Assembly: GCF_000235565.1 (NCBI RefSeq)
Contig: NC_017527.1
Coordinates: 496,001-560,000 of the forward strand
Direction: 5' to 3'
DNA: 64,000 nucleotides
From: Methanothrix harundinacea 6Ac
Lineage (GTDB): Archaea; Halobacteriota; Methanosarcinia; Methanotrichales; Methanotrichaceae
The notes under the pieces are model-generated. The model had not been told where the DNA came from. It saw only the letters and a program-made list of their open reading frames with translations, and made no database searches. Shown one piece after another: positions 8,261 to 17,660 of the stretch. The position numbers and the translations under genes are program-made. Each line of letters begins with the position of its first letter. Positions within the stretch are counted from its first letter, which is position 1.

Positions 8261-9556
8261 TCAGACGATCCGGTCCTTATATTTCTCCAGAAGGCCCATC
8301 ACCCTCCTCACATCCCTCCCCTGAGTTCGCACCTCCTGAAGGAAGGCGGAGTAGGTGGCGTCGTCGACTATTCGCGGCACCGGCTTGCAGCTCATCCCGG
8401 TGAGCATCAGGTTGAAGCACCGGGCCTCCGCCTCCGAGATCCTCAGGGCCCGATATTCTCCGGCATGCTCCCGGTAGAGGGGGTTATCCTCCCGGGGCAG
8501 GTCCAGGGCGATCTTGGCGAGGGGAGTTCCTGGTATCGGCTCTGCGACGCTCGCGAAGACGTCCTCCAGCATCGCCTCCTCCATGAAGTCTAGGGTCGCC
8601 TGGTAGTCCTCCTCCATCTCGCCGGGGTAGCCGACGATGAAGCTTCCGCCGACCTTGACCCCGGACTGGTGGGCGAGCTCCACCGCCTCCAGGCTCTTCT
8701 CGGGGGTCGTCCCCTTCTTCATCGCCCTGAGGATCCCGGGGCTCCCCGACTCGATCCCGAAGAAGACCCAGCCGACGGTGTACCTCCTCACCGCCTCCAG
8801 GATCTCCTCGTCGACGAAGTCGACCCTCATATCCGGGACTGAGAGGTTCTTTGGACCCAGGATCTCAGCCAGGCCCTTTAAGAGGGTGATGAAAGCCTCC
8901 TTGTTCACCTCCTTCCCGTAGCCGAATAGTGATCCCGTACCGCCGCTGACCGCCACCCTGGTGACCCCCCTCCTCTTCATCTCTCTGACCTCGGCGAGGA
9001 TGTTCTCGAGGGACCGGGACCGGATTGACCGGCCGAAGAACCGGGGGACCTGGCAGAAGGTGCAGCCTCCCAGGCATCCCCGGTGGGTCTCGATGTAGAC
9101 GTTGGCTCCCCGGACGCTCTGGCTCCTCAGGTCGTCGGGGATGAGGGGCATGACGTGGTCGAGGTCGGAGACGGGGATGGGATCGGTCTTGACCACCACG
9201 CCGTCCCGGAGGAAGGCTAGGCCGGAGATCTCTTCGGAGGGCCCCCCTTCGACTAGGTCTGCGACGACCTCCTCCCCCTCCCCCACGACCACAGCATCTA
9301 CCTCCAGCTCCCCGAGGACGATCTCGGGGACGAGGCCGACGGGGCCTCCGACGTATATCCTCGGAGCCCGGCTCGCCAACTCCCGGATCTCGGGGTCGAG
9401 GAGCTGGGAGGTGGAGAAGAGGCTGAGGAGGGTCAGATCCCCCTCGGAGGAGAGGTCCCTGGTGATCGAGACGGCGTGGCCCCGGTCCCTGAGGATGCCG
9501 CCGAGGACTAGGGAGCCGTAGGTGTAGATCTTAGGGGATACGATCGTCGTCTTCAT
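8261..9556 (-). CDS. B12-binding radical SAM enzyme, probable McrA glutamine C-methyltransferase
   Basis: The protein (431 residues from the chosen start) has an N-terminal cobalamin-binding-like domain (MKTTIVSPKIYTYGSLVLGG; YVGGPVG; VVVGEGEE). A radical SAM core follows, with the cluster motif RGCLGGCTFCQVP and downstream VAVSGGTGS and FFGIESGSPGILRAM. This layout matches the MJ0865-type family shown to C-methylate the active-site Gln of McrA, equivalent to Gln409 here. The start at 9556 is preferred because GGAGATTAAG precedes it; an in-frame ATG lies 12 bases upstream at 9568. It follows mmp10 by about 30 bases and is probably co-transcribed. The location close to mcr supports the assignment. 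Confidence 0.82.
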   Translation of the reverse strand: MKTTIVSPKIYTYGSLVLGGILRDRGHAVSITRDLSSEGDLTLLSLFSTSQLLDPEIRELASRAPRIYVGGPVGLVPEIVLGELEVDAVVVGEGEEVVADLVEGGPSEEISGLAFLRDGVVVKTDPIPVSDLDHVMPLIPDDLRSQSVRGANVYIETHRGCLGGCTFCQVPRFFGRSIRSRSLENILAEVREMKRRGVTRVAVSGGTGSLFGYGKEVNKEAFITLLKGLAEILGPKNLSVPDMRVDFVDEEILEAVRRYTVGWVFFGIESGSPGILRAMKKGTTPEKSLEAVELAHQSGVKVGGSFIVGYPGEMEEDYQATLDFMEEAMLEDVFASVAEPIPGTPLAKIALDLPREDNPLYREHAGEYRALRISEAEARCFNLMLTGMSCKPVPRIVDDATYSAFLQEVRTQGRDVRRVMGLLEKYKDRIV

Positions 9557-9585
9557 CTTAATCTCCATACCGTTATTGATCCGTC

Positions 9586-10809
9586 TCAGACCCCCAGGCC
9601 GTTGATCTCACTGATCAGCTCGGTGAAGGCCTCCACCTCCACCTCGATCACCTCCTCGGGGGTCATGCTGATGGACATCTCCCCGTCGACGGTCAGCCGG
9701 TCGGGGCCGCGCCGGACGAGCCTTCTGACCCCGTCCCTCGATAGGACCCGTTTGATCTCGGGGTCGAAGGCCATCGTCCTCCCCGGGAGGATCACCGTCT
9801 CCTTCACCGACGAGAGGTCGAGGGCGAGGAGGTCCTGGATGGTGATGAGGCATCCGATATCCTTTTTTACGGCGATGACGTTGACGCCGTCGCCCAGCTC
9901 CGCGAAAATCGCTTTGAGGAGGGGGGCGGCGACGGAGCTGGTGATGAGGGTCGCCCCCTTCTGGACTTGGGGGAGCCTTCTTATCAGGTCCTTGTGGTGC
10001 GCCAGGGCGAAGGGGGACTTCGTCACGGGGTCCCAGAGGGGGGTTCCCGCCACCCTGAAGCTGTATCTATCGTTCGTCTCGGTCACGATATCCCGGAACT
10101 CCTCGACGGTGTGGGGGACGACCCCGGGGATGATCGGCTCGTTTCCGAGGATCAGCCCCTGCTCCCGAGAGTTTGCAAACCTCATCAGGATCAGGTTCTT
10201 GACCCCCATCTCCTCCAGGTCCCGGCAGGTCCGGTCGAGCTCGGGGCCGTCGTTCACCCCCGGTATGAGGACGGAGGCGGCGTAGACGTCGCAGCCTTCA
10301 GCGAACCGCCGGAGGTTCGCCAGGGCGGCCTCGGGGTGGCGGTCGTTCATATGCTCTCTCCGGAGGGCCGGGTCCGTCGAGAAGACGGTGAAGGAGACCT
10401 CCTTCACCCCCGCCTCGATCAGGTCCTCGGCCTCGTCTCCCCTCGTGAAGCCCTTGCCGCTGGTGTAGCCGAGGTGGATGGGGACCCCGCCCTGCCCCAC
10501 CATCCGGGCCAGCTCCAGGAGGTGGGGATAGCAGCTGAGGTCGCCTCCGCCGCTGATCGTCACCTTATCGGGCCTCCTCCCGAAGGCGGCTCCGGCCACC
10601 TCCATCGCCACCGTCGCCATCGGCTTGAAGCCTGGGTACGCCTCGGCGATCGCCCGGGAGCAGTAGTCGCACCCCTTCTGAAAAGGTAGGCACCTCTTGC
10701 ACCCGAAGGGCTTCAGCTCGTTTGTCTTTACGCCCTTGAAGTAGCAGTAGCTGCAAAATCCCTTGCAGTCTATCCCCGGCCTTCCGCCGACGTCCGCCAG
10801 AATCTCCAT
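9586..10809 (-). CDS. mmp10: McrA-arginine methyltransferase Mmp10 (methanogenesis marker 10)
   Basis: Mmp10 is the cobalamin-dependent radical SAM enzyme that C5-methylates the active-site Arg of McrA (Arg279 here). The N terminus DVGGRPGIDCKGFCSYCYFKG followed by CKRCLPFQKGCDYC is diagnostic, and the SAM-binding GGGDL motif follows. The length (407 residues) is normal. The ATG at 10809 is chosen because GGAGAG lies seven bases upstream; an in-frame TTG at 10815 is the alternative. It is transcribed away from the radical SAM/SPASM gene at 10995 and is followed by the Gln methyltransferase. Confidence 0.93.
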   Translation of the reverse strand: MEILADVGGRPGIDCKGFCSYCYFKGVKTNELKPFGCKRCLPFQKGCDYCSRAIAEAYPGFKPMATVAMEVAGAAFGRRPDKVTISGGGDLSCYPHLLELARMVGQGGVPIHLGYTSGKGFTRGDEAEDLIEAGVKEVSFTVFSTDPALRREHMNDRHPEAALANLRRFAEGCDVYAASVLIPGVNDGPELDRTCRDLEEMGVKNLILMRFANSREQGLILGNEPIIPGVVPHTVEEFRDIVTETNDRYSFRVAGTPLWDPVTKSPFALAHHKDLIRRLPQVQKGATLITSSVAAPLLKAIFAELGDGVNVIAVKKDIGCLITIQDLLALDLSSVKETVILPGRTMAFDPEIKRVLSRDGVRRLVRRGPDRLTVDGEMSISMTPEEVIEVEVEAFTELISEINGLGV

Positions 10810-10994
10810 CCGCAAACTCTCCAGACCAGGATCGGCCCGGAGGGGTAAAGCCTTTGCGGGATGGGCGGGGGCGGGGATGATCCGATCGAAACCCTCCCGA
10901 AGCGGGAGGAAGGTGGGCTGGACTCGACCCCTCCTTTCGACGGAATCGCCGCGTAATCGGCGAGAAAACCGTAAGCCGGAAAACTATTAGTACC

Positions 10995-12179
10995 TTGAAG
11001 AAGACCAAAAAGATCGTGGCTCATAAAAGGCCGTTTCACGTCATGATCATCCCCACCCTGGGCTGTCCATCCAGCTGCAGCTACTGCTGGTCCTCCGATG
11101 AAAGGTCCCCAATAATGACGATCGAGACTGTGAAGGAGATGGTCCACTGGCTCCGGGAGTTTCGGGACGACCCCGTCACCTTCACCTTCCACGGCGGCGA
11201 GCCCCTCCTCGCCGGAGCCGACTTCTACCGCGAGGCTCTGGCCCTGATCACCGAGGGGCTCCGGCCCCGGAAGATCGCCTTCGCCCTCCAGACGAACCTC
11301 TGGAAGATGACCCCGGAGATGGCCTCCGTCCTGGCGGAGTACCAGATCCCCATCGGCTCAAGCATCGACGGCCCGAAGGATCTGAACGACCTCCAGAGGT
11401 CGGCGGGGTACTTCGATAAGACGATGGCCGGCTACAGGGTCGCAAAGGAGCACGGCCTCTCCGTCCAGTTCATCTGCACCTTCACCTCCACCTCGATAGA
11501 CAAAAAGGAGGAGATATTCAACTTCTTCTTGGAGAACGGCCTCACCATGAAGCTCCACCCTGCTCTTCCCTCCCTGAAGAGCGACGATCCGGATAAGTGG
11601 GCCCTCCCTCCCGAGAAGTACGGCGAGCTCCTCGTCTACCTCCTCGACAAGTACCTGGAGAATATGGATAAGATCGAGGTCCGTAACATCAACGACCTCT
11701 GTCGATGCGTCTTCACCGGCCGGGGGACGGTCTGCACCTACGTCGACTGCATGGACGACACCTTCGCCGTCGGCCCCGACGGGAGCATATACCCCTGCTA
11801 CCGGTTCGTGGGGATGCCGGAGTGGGTGATGGGGAACATCCGCGACCGTCCCTCCCAGGCCGACCTGGCGGGGTCCGGGGCTGGAAGGAGGATGCAGGAG
11901 TTCAAGAGGCGGGTCGACGTGGCGTGCAAGGGCTGCCGCCACCTCCGGTACTGCCGGGGCGGATGCCCCTACAACGCCATAGCCCCCTCCGGCGGCGAGC
12001 TTTTGGGCGTCGATCCCCACTGCGTCGCCTACAAGAGAATCTTCGACGAGATCGCCGACCGGTTCAATAAAGAGATCTTCGGCTCCTTCCCGATGGGGCC
12101 GACCTGCCTCCCCACCGAGCCCCCTCGGGGCGGAAAGCCGGGGATCACGGCCCTGATCCAGAAGATCGTCTCGAGCTAG
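10995..12179 (+). CDS. Radical SAM/SPASM peptide-modifying enzyme
   Basis: This 394-residue protein has a radical SAM core (LGCPSSCSYCWSS, residues 23-35; TFHGGEPLL) and a C-terminal SPASM-type region with several Cys clusters (GTVCTYVDC, GSIYPCYRF, ACKGCRHLRYCRGGCPYN, DPHC). It resembles the anSME-like, putatively peptide-modifying enzymes of methanogens (Mhun_1560 group). Such enzymes act on a protein or peptide side chain. No precursor peptide gene was found next to it, so a protein target should be considered. Its position opposite mmp10 makes McrA a possible substrate, by inference only. The start is a TTG; a later ATG at 11043 cannot be excluded. Confidence 0.8.
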   Translation: MKKTKKIVAHKRPFHVMIIPTLGCPSSCSYCWSSDERSPIMTIETVKEMVHWLREFRDDPVTFTFHGGEPLLAGADFYREALALITEGLRPRKIAFALQTNLWKMTPEMASVLAEYQIPIGSSIDGPKDLNDLQRSAGYFDKTMAGYRVAKEHGLSVQFICTFTSTSIDKKEEIFNFFLENGLTMKLHPALPSLKSDDPDKWALPPEKYGELLVYLLDKYLENMDKIEVRNINDLCRCVFTGRGTVCTYVDCMDDTFAVGPDGSIYPCYRFVGMPEWVMGNIRDRPSQADLAGSGAGRRMQEFKRRVDVACKGCRHLRYCRGGCPYNAIAPSGGELLGVDPHCVAYKRIFDEIADRFNKEIFGSFPMGPTCLPTEPPRGGKPGITALIQKIVSS

Positions 12180-12271
12180 GGGTCTGGATCCTGGGATCTC
12201 TCCTCCCTTCCCTCAGGCCGCCCCGGGATCGGACCCTCCAAAGGAACGATCGACCACCGGCTGTCTCTTCT

Positions 12272-13228
12272 CTACAGGATCGTCAGGATGGCGATGACCT
12301 CCAGGAGGTATATCGCGACGAGCATGCTCCCCTCAAACCTGGTTATCCGGTTTCCCAGGACCATGAAACCGAGGAGGAGGCTGATCAGCACCACCACGGG
12401 GAGGGTGACGGAGACGAAGGCCTCGCTCGCGGCCACGTCCCCCACCAGGGAGGCGGCTCCAAGGATGATCAGGGCGTTGAAGGCGTTCGCCCCCATGATG
12501 TCACCCATGGCGATGTCCCCCCGGCCGCTCTTGGCGGCGACGATGGCGGTGCTGATCTCGGGGAGGGAGGTTCCTACCGCCAGGAGGAGGACCGCCACCA
12601 CCCCCTCGGGGATCCCCAGGGTCGAGGAGATCGACAGGATCGCCTCGATCATGTAGTTTGCGCCGATGGCCAGGAGGAGGATGCCGGCGAAGAAGATCCC
12701 CAGCTGCCGTGGATTGAACTTCTCGCCCCCTTTCGCCTCCCCCTTCCGGTGCTCGGAGATCTCGTGGCGGAGGAAGGAGAGGTATATGGCGATGAGGAGG
12801 AGCCCCTCGATCCAGGTTATCCTGTAGTCGAGAAAGACGACGTATATCGCCAGCATCGAGGCGAGGAGGAAGGAGAGGTCCGTCTCCAGGATCTTCCTGT
12901 CGATGTATATCCCGTAGAGGGCCGCCGCTGCTCCGAGGGCGAGGCCGGTGTTGGCCAGGATCGAACCCAGGACGTTTCCGGCGGCGATCTCGGGGGCGCC
13001 GCCGTCGACCATCATCGCGACGATGGAGGTAGAGAACTCCGGAAGGGCGGTGCCGAAGGCGACGACCGTCGCCCCGATGACGAACTCGGAGATCCCCAGG
13101 ACCTTGGCGAAGTGGACGGCGCTATCGGTGATCGCCTTGGCCCCGTAGTAGAGGGCGACGAGAGAGACGGCGAAGGTCAAAAACTCCAGCAACGAACCAG
13201 CCCCGGAAGACCCGTCGTCGGTCCTCAT
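12272..13228 (-). CDS. Ca2+/Na+ antiporter, CaxA/YrbG type
   Basis: This 318-residue integral membrane protein has about ten hydrophobic segments in two inverted halves. The alpha-1 repeat reads GATVVAFGTALPEFSTS and the alpha-2 repeat reads AVGTSLPEISTAIVAA followed by GDIMGANAFN, the ion-binding repeats of the family. It probably exchanges Ca2+ or Na+ at the cytoplasmic membrane. A minus-strand TATA-like element (about 13270-13285) lies upstream of the ATG. It is divergent from smc. Confidence 0.9.
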   Translation of the reverse strand: MRTDDGSSGAGSLLEFLTFAVSLVALYYGAKAITDSAVHFAKVLGISEFVIGATVVAFGTALPEFSTSIVAMMVDGGAPEIAAGNVLGSILANTGLALGAAAALYGIYIDRKILETDLSFLLASMLAIYVVFLDYRITWIEGLLLIAIYLSFLRHEISEHRKGEAKGGEKFNPRQLGIFFAGILLLAIGANYMIEAILSISSTLGIPEGVVAVLLLAVGTSLPEISTAIVAAKSGRGDIAMGDIMGANAFNALIILGAASLVGDVAASEAFVSVTLPVVVLISLLLGFMVLGNRITRFEGSMLVAIYLLEVIAILTIL

Positions 13229-13434
13229 TAATTAATCAATCCGTCAGCCTCTGCCGCCAAAGATTGGGGAAGCCAAAATATAAACCATTGAATAGGTATT
13301 TTAATTAGAAGATACAAAGTCTCCGGCGATAGATCGACCAGGGGGTCCTCGGGGCCGGTGCGGCTCCGAGGTCGGGCGGCCGGAAGGTTGAAGAGATCTC
13401 CCGGACCGGGTTGGAGTAGCAAAGGTGGTCGGGG

Positions 13435-16400
13435 TTGCACATCAAGGAGATAGAGCTCGTAAACTTCAAGTCCTTCGGCAGGAGGGCGGTGATACCCCTA
13501 AGAAACGACTTCATCGCCGTCACTGGACCCAACGGCAGCGGCAAGTCCAACGTCGTCGACGCTCTCCTCTTCGCCCTATCCCTCTCCTCCAGCAGGGCGA
13601 TGAGGGCGGAGAGGCTCCCCGACCTCATATACCGGGGCGACAACGGCAAAAACCCCGACTTCGCCCAGGTGACCGTCAAGTTCGACAACTCCGAGCGGGG
13701 CGTCCCCGTCGACGAAGACGTCGTCGAGATATCGAGGAAGGTCAGGCTGACGAAGAACAAGTACCAGAGCATCTACTATTTTAACGGCAACCCCTGCACC
13801 CAGACGGAGATCCACGACCACCTCTCCCGGGCGGGGATCACCCCCGAGGGGTACAACGTGGTGATGCAGGGGGACGTCACCAGGATCATCGAGATGACCC
13901 CCCTGGAGAGGAGGAGGATCGTCGACGAGATCGCCGGGGTCGCCGAGTTCGACGAGAAGAAGAAGAAGGCTCTGGAGGAGCTGGAGGTGGTGAGGGAGAG
14001 GATCGACCGGGGAGACGTCATCCTGGTGGAGGTGGAGGCCCAGCTGGCGAGGCTCGCCGAGGAGCGGGATCGGGCCCTCGCCTACCAGGCCCAGAGGGAG
14101 GAGAAGAGGCGGATGGAGGCGTTCCTCCTTCTGGCGAAGCTGAAGGAGGCGGAGTCCGATCTGGCCGACCTCGATACGGAGCTCCTCGACCTCCGATCGA
14201 TCGATTCCGACCTCATCGGGAGGCTGGACCGGGGTAGGGCGGAGCTCTCCTCCCTGGAGGAGAATCTGAAGGGGCTGAACGACGAGATCACCCGCAAGGG
14301 GGAGGACGAGCAGATCGAGGTCAAGCGGCGGATGGTGGAGGTGAAGGGCTCGATCAAGGCGGATGAGGGGCGGATCGAGATGGCCGAAGGCGAGATCGCC
14401 GCCCTGGAGGCGGAGCAGAGGTCCGACTACCTCGAGGCCGATCGGCTCGGCCGGGAGGCGGAGGAGCTCTCCATGCGGATCCGGGACGGCTCCATCCGGA
14501 AGGCGAGCATCCTCGCGGAGATCCAGGAGCGGGAAGAGGCCCTGGCCTCCTATAGAGAGAAGATCGCCCGGGCCGACGCCCGGTACGCGGAGGTGAGGGA
14601 CCGGCTCGCCGTCGTCAAGAGGGAGGTGGAGGAGGCGAAGTCGAGGGCGGCAGACCTGATGAGGGAGAGGGACCGCCACCTCGACGCCGCCAGGAGGCGT
14701 TCCATCGAGCGGGAGGAGGCGGCGATTGAGATCTCCGAGGCGAGGGAGACGATGGCGGGGCTCGACCGGGAGAGGGGACGGATCGGCCGGCAGCGGCAGG
14801 AGCTGGAGGAGAGGATATCCCTCTTCGAGGAGGAGAGGGACGACCTCGACTCCGCCCGGATATCGATCAGGCGGGAGATGGCCCGGGTCGATGAGACCCT
14901 CCAGCGGCTCCAGATGGAGCGGGCCCGGGCCGAGGCGAGCCTCCGGTCCGCGGGCGAGGGCACCGGCTACAGCAGGGCGGTGGAGGCGATCCGGTCCGCC
15001 ATGAGCCAGGGGCACCTGACGGGGCTCTTCGGGACGATCGCGGAGCTCGGGGAGGTCGGCGAGGATTACGCCACCGCCCTGGAGGTGGCGGCGGGGGGGA
15101 GGCTCCAGAGCATCGTCGCCGAGACGGACGGGGATGCGGCCCGGGCGATCGAGACCCTCAAGAGGTCGAAGGCGGGGAGGGCCACCTTCCTCCCCCTAAA
15201 CAAGATGGCCTCGGGCACCCCACCGGCGCTGCCGAAGGAGCCCGGGGTCGTCGACTACGCCATAAACCTCGTCGCCTTCGACCCCCGGTTCCTCCCCGCC
15301 TTCTGGCACGTATTCCGAGATACTCTGGTGGTGAAGGAGCTGGATGTGGCCCGGAGGCTGATGGGCCGCTACCGGATGGTCACCCTGGACGGCGACCTGG
15401 TGGAGAAGGGGGGAGCCATGACCGGAGGTACCTTCAAGTCTCGGCTCAAGTTCGCCGCCGACGAGCGGCAGAAGCTGGAGGAGGCGACGAGGCGGGTCCT
15501 CGCCGCCCAGGCGGAGAGGGACTCCCTGATCGAGCGGCTCGACCGGGTCGAGGGGGAGGTCTCCTCGGTGCGGAGAGGGGTGGAGGAGCTCGGCCGGGAG
15601 GTCTCCCGGATCGAGGTCCGGCTCGAGGAGATCGACGGCCAGAAGGTCCGGCTCGAGAGGCTCATCCAGGACCGGGAGAGGAGGCTTCTGGAGCTGGAGG
15701 CGGACGCCGCCGGGGTGATGGAGCGGCTCGACCTCCTGGAGCGGGATATACGAGAGAGGGAGGCCGAGGCTCGAGGGGCCGAGGAGCGGGCCCGGTCCCT
15801 GGAGAGGGACCTGGAGGGGTCGGAGATCCCGGAGCTATCGGCCCTCGCCGACGGCCTGGAGGCCGAGATCCGGTCCCTCTCCCGGAAGGCCTCCGAGATC
15901 GAGGCCGAGATCACAGGCCACCGCCTCCGGGAGGAGAGCCACTCGGCCCGGCGGGCGGAGCTCTCGGGGCGGCGGGAGGCCCGGGAGGAGAGGAAGAGGG
16001 CGGCTATCGAGAAGAAGAGCGCCGCCGCCGATAGGATCGGCAAGGCCGATCTCGCCCTCGCCGACCTCGGCCAGCGGGAGAGGGAGATCGAGGTGGAGCT
16101 ATCGGAGCTGAAGGGGACGAGGAGCCGGCTCCTCGACGAGGTGATGGCCAAGAGCAGGGAGGTCGACTCCGCCGACCGGGAGCGGGAACGGGTCCGGGCC
16201 CGGATCGCGGCGGCGGAGGGCGCCGCCGCGGAGATGAGGTCGGCGGCCGACGGCCTGCGGGCGGAGATCGAGAGCTTCGGGATCGACGCCTCGGAGGAGC
16301 CACCCAAGAGCCAGACCATCATCAGGAAGATCCACGCCCTGGAGAGGTCGATGGAGGAGCTGGAGCCGGTGAACATGCTCGCCATCGAGGAGTACGACCG

Positions 16401-16950
16401 GGTCTTCGACCGGCGGGAGACCCTCCGGGACCGGCGGGAGACCCTCCAGCGGGAGAGGGAAGACCTCCTGGCGAAGCTAGACCAGTACGAGGAGATGAAG
16501 CGAGAGGCCTTCATGGCCGCCTTCGAAGGGATCAACGAGAACTTCCGGGATACCTTCAATCAGCTCTCCGACGGCGAGGGGGAGCTGATCCTGGAGAACG
16601 AGGAGGACCCCCTCGCGGGCGGGATGACGATCCGGGCGAGGCCCGCCCGGAAGGCCTTCCACCGGCTGGAGGCGATGTCCGGGGGTGAGAAGAGCCTCAC
16701 CGCCCTCTCCTTCATCTTCGCGATCCAGAGGTTCCGGCCCGCCCCCTTCTACGCCCTCGACGAGATCGACATGTTCCTGGACGGGGCGAACGTCGAGAGG
16801 GTGGCGAAGCTGATCAAGGGGATCGCCCAGGCCGCCCAGTTCATCGTCGTCTCGTTGCGAAAGCCGATGATCCAGGAGGCTAAGTACGTGGTGGGGGTGA
16901 CGATGCAGGAGAACAACATATCCACGGTCACGGGGGTGTGTCTCAACTGA
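13435..16950 (+). CDS. smc: Chromosome segregation protein SMC
   Basis: SMC (1171 residues) is the ATPase of the condensin-like complex that organises and separates chromosomes. Walker A GPNGSGKSN is at residues 31-39. A long coiled coil (about 170-500) leads to a Gly-rich hinge (about 520-650), and a second coiled coil returns to the ABC signature MSGGEKSLTALSF (about 1081) and Walker B FYALDEIDMFLDGAN (about 1105). The start is TTG, which fits the N terminus MHIKEIELVNFKSFG; a GGTGG site lies just upstream. The last 13 bases overlap scpA, so the genes form an operon. Confidence 0.97.
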   Translation: MHIKEIELVNFKSFGRRAVIPLRNDFIAVTGPNGSGKSNVVDALLFALSLSSSRAMRAERLPDLIYRGDNGKNPDFAQVTVKFDNSERGVPVDEDVVEISRKVRLTKNKYQSIYYFNGNPCTQTEIHDHLSRAGITPEGYNVVMQGDVTRIIEMTPLERRRIVDEIAGVAEFDEKKKKALEELEVVRERIDRGDVILVEVEAQLARLAEERDRALAYQAQREEKRRMEAFLLLAKLKEAESDLADLDTELLDLRSIDSDLIGRLDRGRAELSSLEENLKGLNDEITRKGEDEQIEVKRRMVEVKGSIKADEGRIEMAEGEIAALEAEQRSDYLEADRLGREAEELSMRIRDGSIRKASILAEIQEREEALASYREKIARADARYAEVRDRLAVVKREVEEAKSRAADLMRERDRHLDAARRRSIEREEAAIEISEARETMAGLDRERGRIGRQRQELEERISLFEEERDDLDSARISIRREMARVDETLQRLQMERARAEASLRSAGEGTGYSRAVEAIRSAMSQGHLTGLFGTIAELGEVGEDYATALEVAAGGRLQSIVAETDGDAARAIETLKRSKAGRATFLPLNKMASGTPPALPKEPGVVDYAINLVAFDPRFLPAFWHVFRDTLVVKELDVARRLMGRYRMVTLDGDLVEKGGAMTGGTFKSRLKFAADERQKLEEATRRVLAAQAERDSLIERLDRVEGEVSSVRRGVEELGREVSRIEVRLEEIDGQKVRLERLIQDRERRLLELEADAAGVMERLDLLERDIREREAEARGAEERARSLERDLEGSEIPELSALADGLEAEIRSLSRKASEIEAEITGHRLREESHSARRAELSGRREAREERKRAAIEKKSAAADRIGKADLALADLGQREREIEVELSELKGTRSRLLDEVMAKSREVDSADRERERVRARIAAAEGAAAEMRSAADGLRAEIESFGIDASEEPPKSQTIIRKIHALERSMEELEPVNMLAIEEYDRVFDRRETLRDRRETLQREREDLLAKLDQYEEMKREAFMAAFEGINENFRDTFNQLSDGEGELILENEEDPLAGGMTIRARPARKAFHRLEAMSGGEKSLTALSFIFAIQRFRPAPFYALDEIDMFLDGANVERVAKLIKGIAQAAQFIVVSLRKPMIQEAKYVVGVTMQENNISTVTGVCLN

Positions 16951-17648
16951 GCACCGTAGAAGCCCTGGAGGTCCCCGAGGCCTACGGCCCGGAGCCGGAT
17001 CCGATCATGGTCCTGCTGGACCTCGCGAGGCGGGGGGAGATCGACCCCTGGGACCTGGACCTCTCCGCGGTGACGGAGAAGTTTCTGGAGCGGATCGAGG
17101 CCCTGGGAAATAGAGACCTTCCCGCCCTCGGCAGGACCCTCCTCTACGCCAGCATCCTCCTGAGGATGAAGTCCGACTCTATGGAGGGGGAGGAGGAGCC
17201 AGAGGAGGAGTTCGAGGAGTTCGACGACCCCCCCGTCTTCAGGAGGCGGATCGTCGAGGGTCTCCCCTCACCGCCGATAAGGAGGAGGGCGAGGAGGCCC
17301 GTCACCCTCGAGGAGCTGATATCCGAGCTGAGGCGGGCGGAGACCGTCGCTGAGAGGAAGGTCGGAAGGGAGAGGGCGAGGCCCGAGCCGACGGTGGAGG
17401 AGGCGATGGAGCGGGCCCACGAGGAGGGGATCGAGGGGAGGATCCGGACCCTCCGGGGGACGATCTTCGAGATGCTAGCGGCGGAGGAACGGATCTCCTT
17501 CTCGGACCTCCCGGAGAGGGACGTCCTCAGCTACGTCTCCCTCCTATTCATGGCGGGGAGGAGGGAGATATGGCTCGAGCAGGACGCCCTCTTCGGCGAG
17601 CTTTACATCAGGAGGCACCCCGGCGGGCCGGGGGAGCAGGCGGCGTGA
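16938..17648 (+). CDS. scpA: Segregation and condensation protein A
   Basis: ScpA (236 residues) is the kleisin that closes the SMC ring. The N-terminal segment (PIMVLLDLARRGEIDPWDLDL) and the helix LGRTLLYASILLRMKS are typical, followed by an acidic linker (about 77-95) and a C-terminal winged-helix region. It overlaps the end of smc and lies 12 bases before scpB, the usual arrangement for these partners. Confidence 0.93.
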   Translation: MSQLSTVEALEVPEAYGPEPDPIMVLLDLARRGEIDPWDLDLSAVTEKFLERIEALGNRDLPALGRTLLYASILLRMKSDSMEGEEEPEEEFEEFDDPPVFRRRIVEGLPSPPIRRRARRPVTLEELISELRRAETVAERKVGRERARPEPTVEEAMERAHEEGIEGRIRTLRGTIFEMLAAEERISFSDLPERDVLSYVSLLFMAGRREIWLEQDALFGELYIRRHPGGPGEQAA

Positions 17649-17660
17649 GGCGGGACGACC

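Noticed and set aside
13576-16559. Long minus-strand open frames under smc (479 and 396 codons)
   Set aside because: The smc frame is intact and unmistakable here; the opposite frames are Leu/Pro/His- or Ser/Arg-rich by-products of its GC-rich codons.
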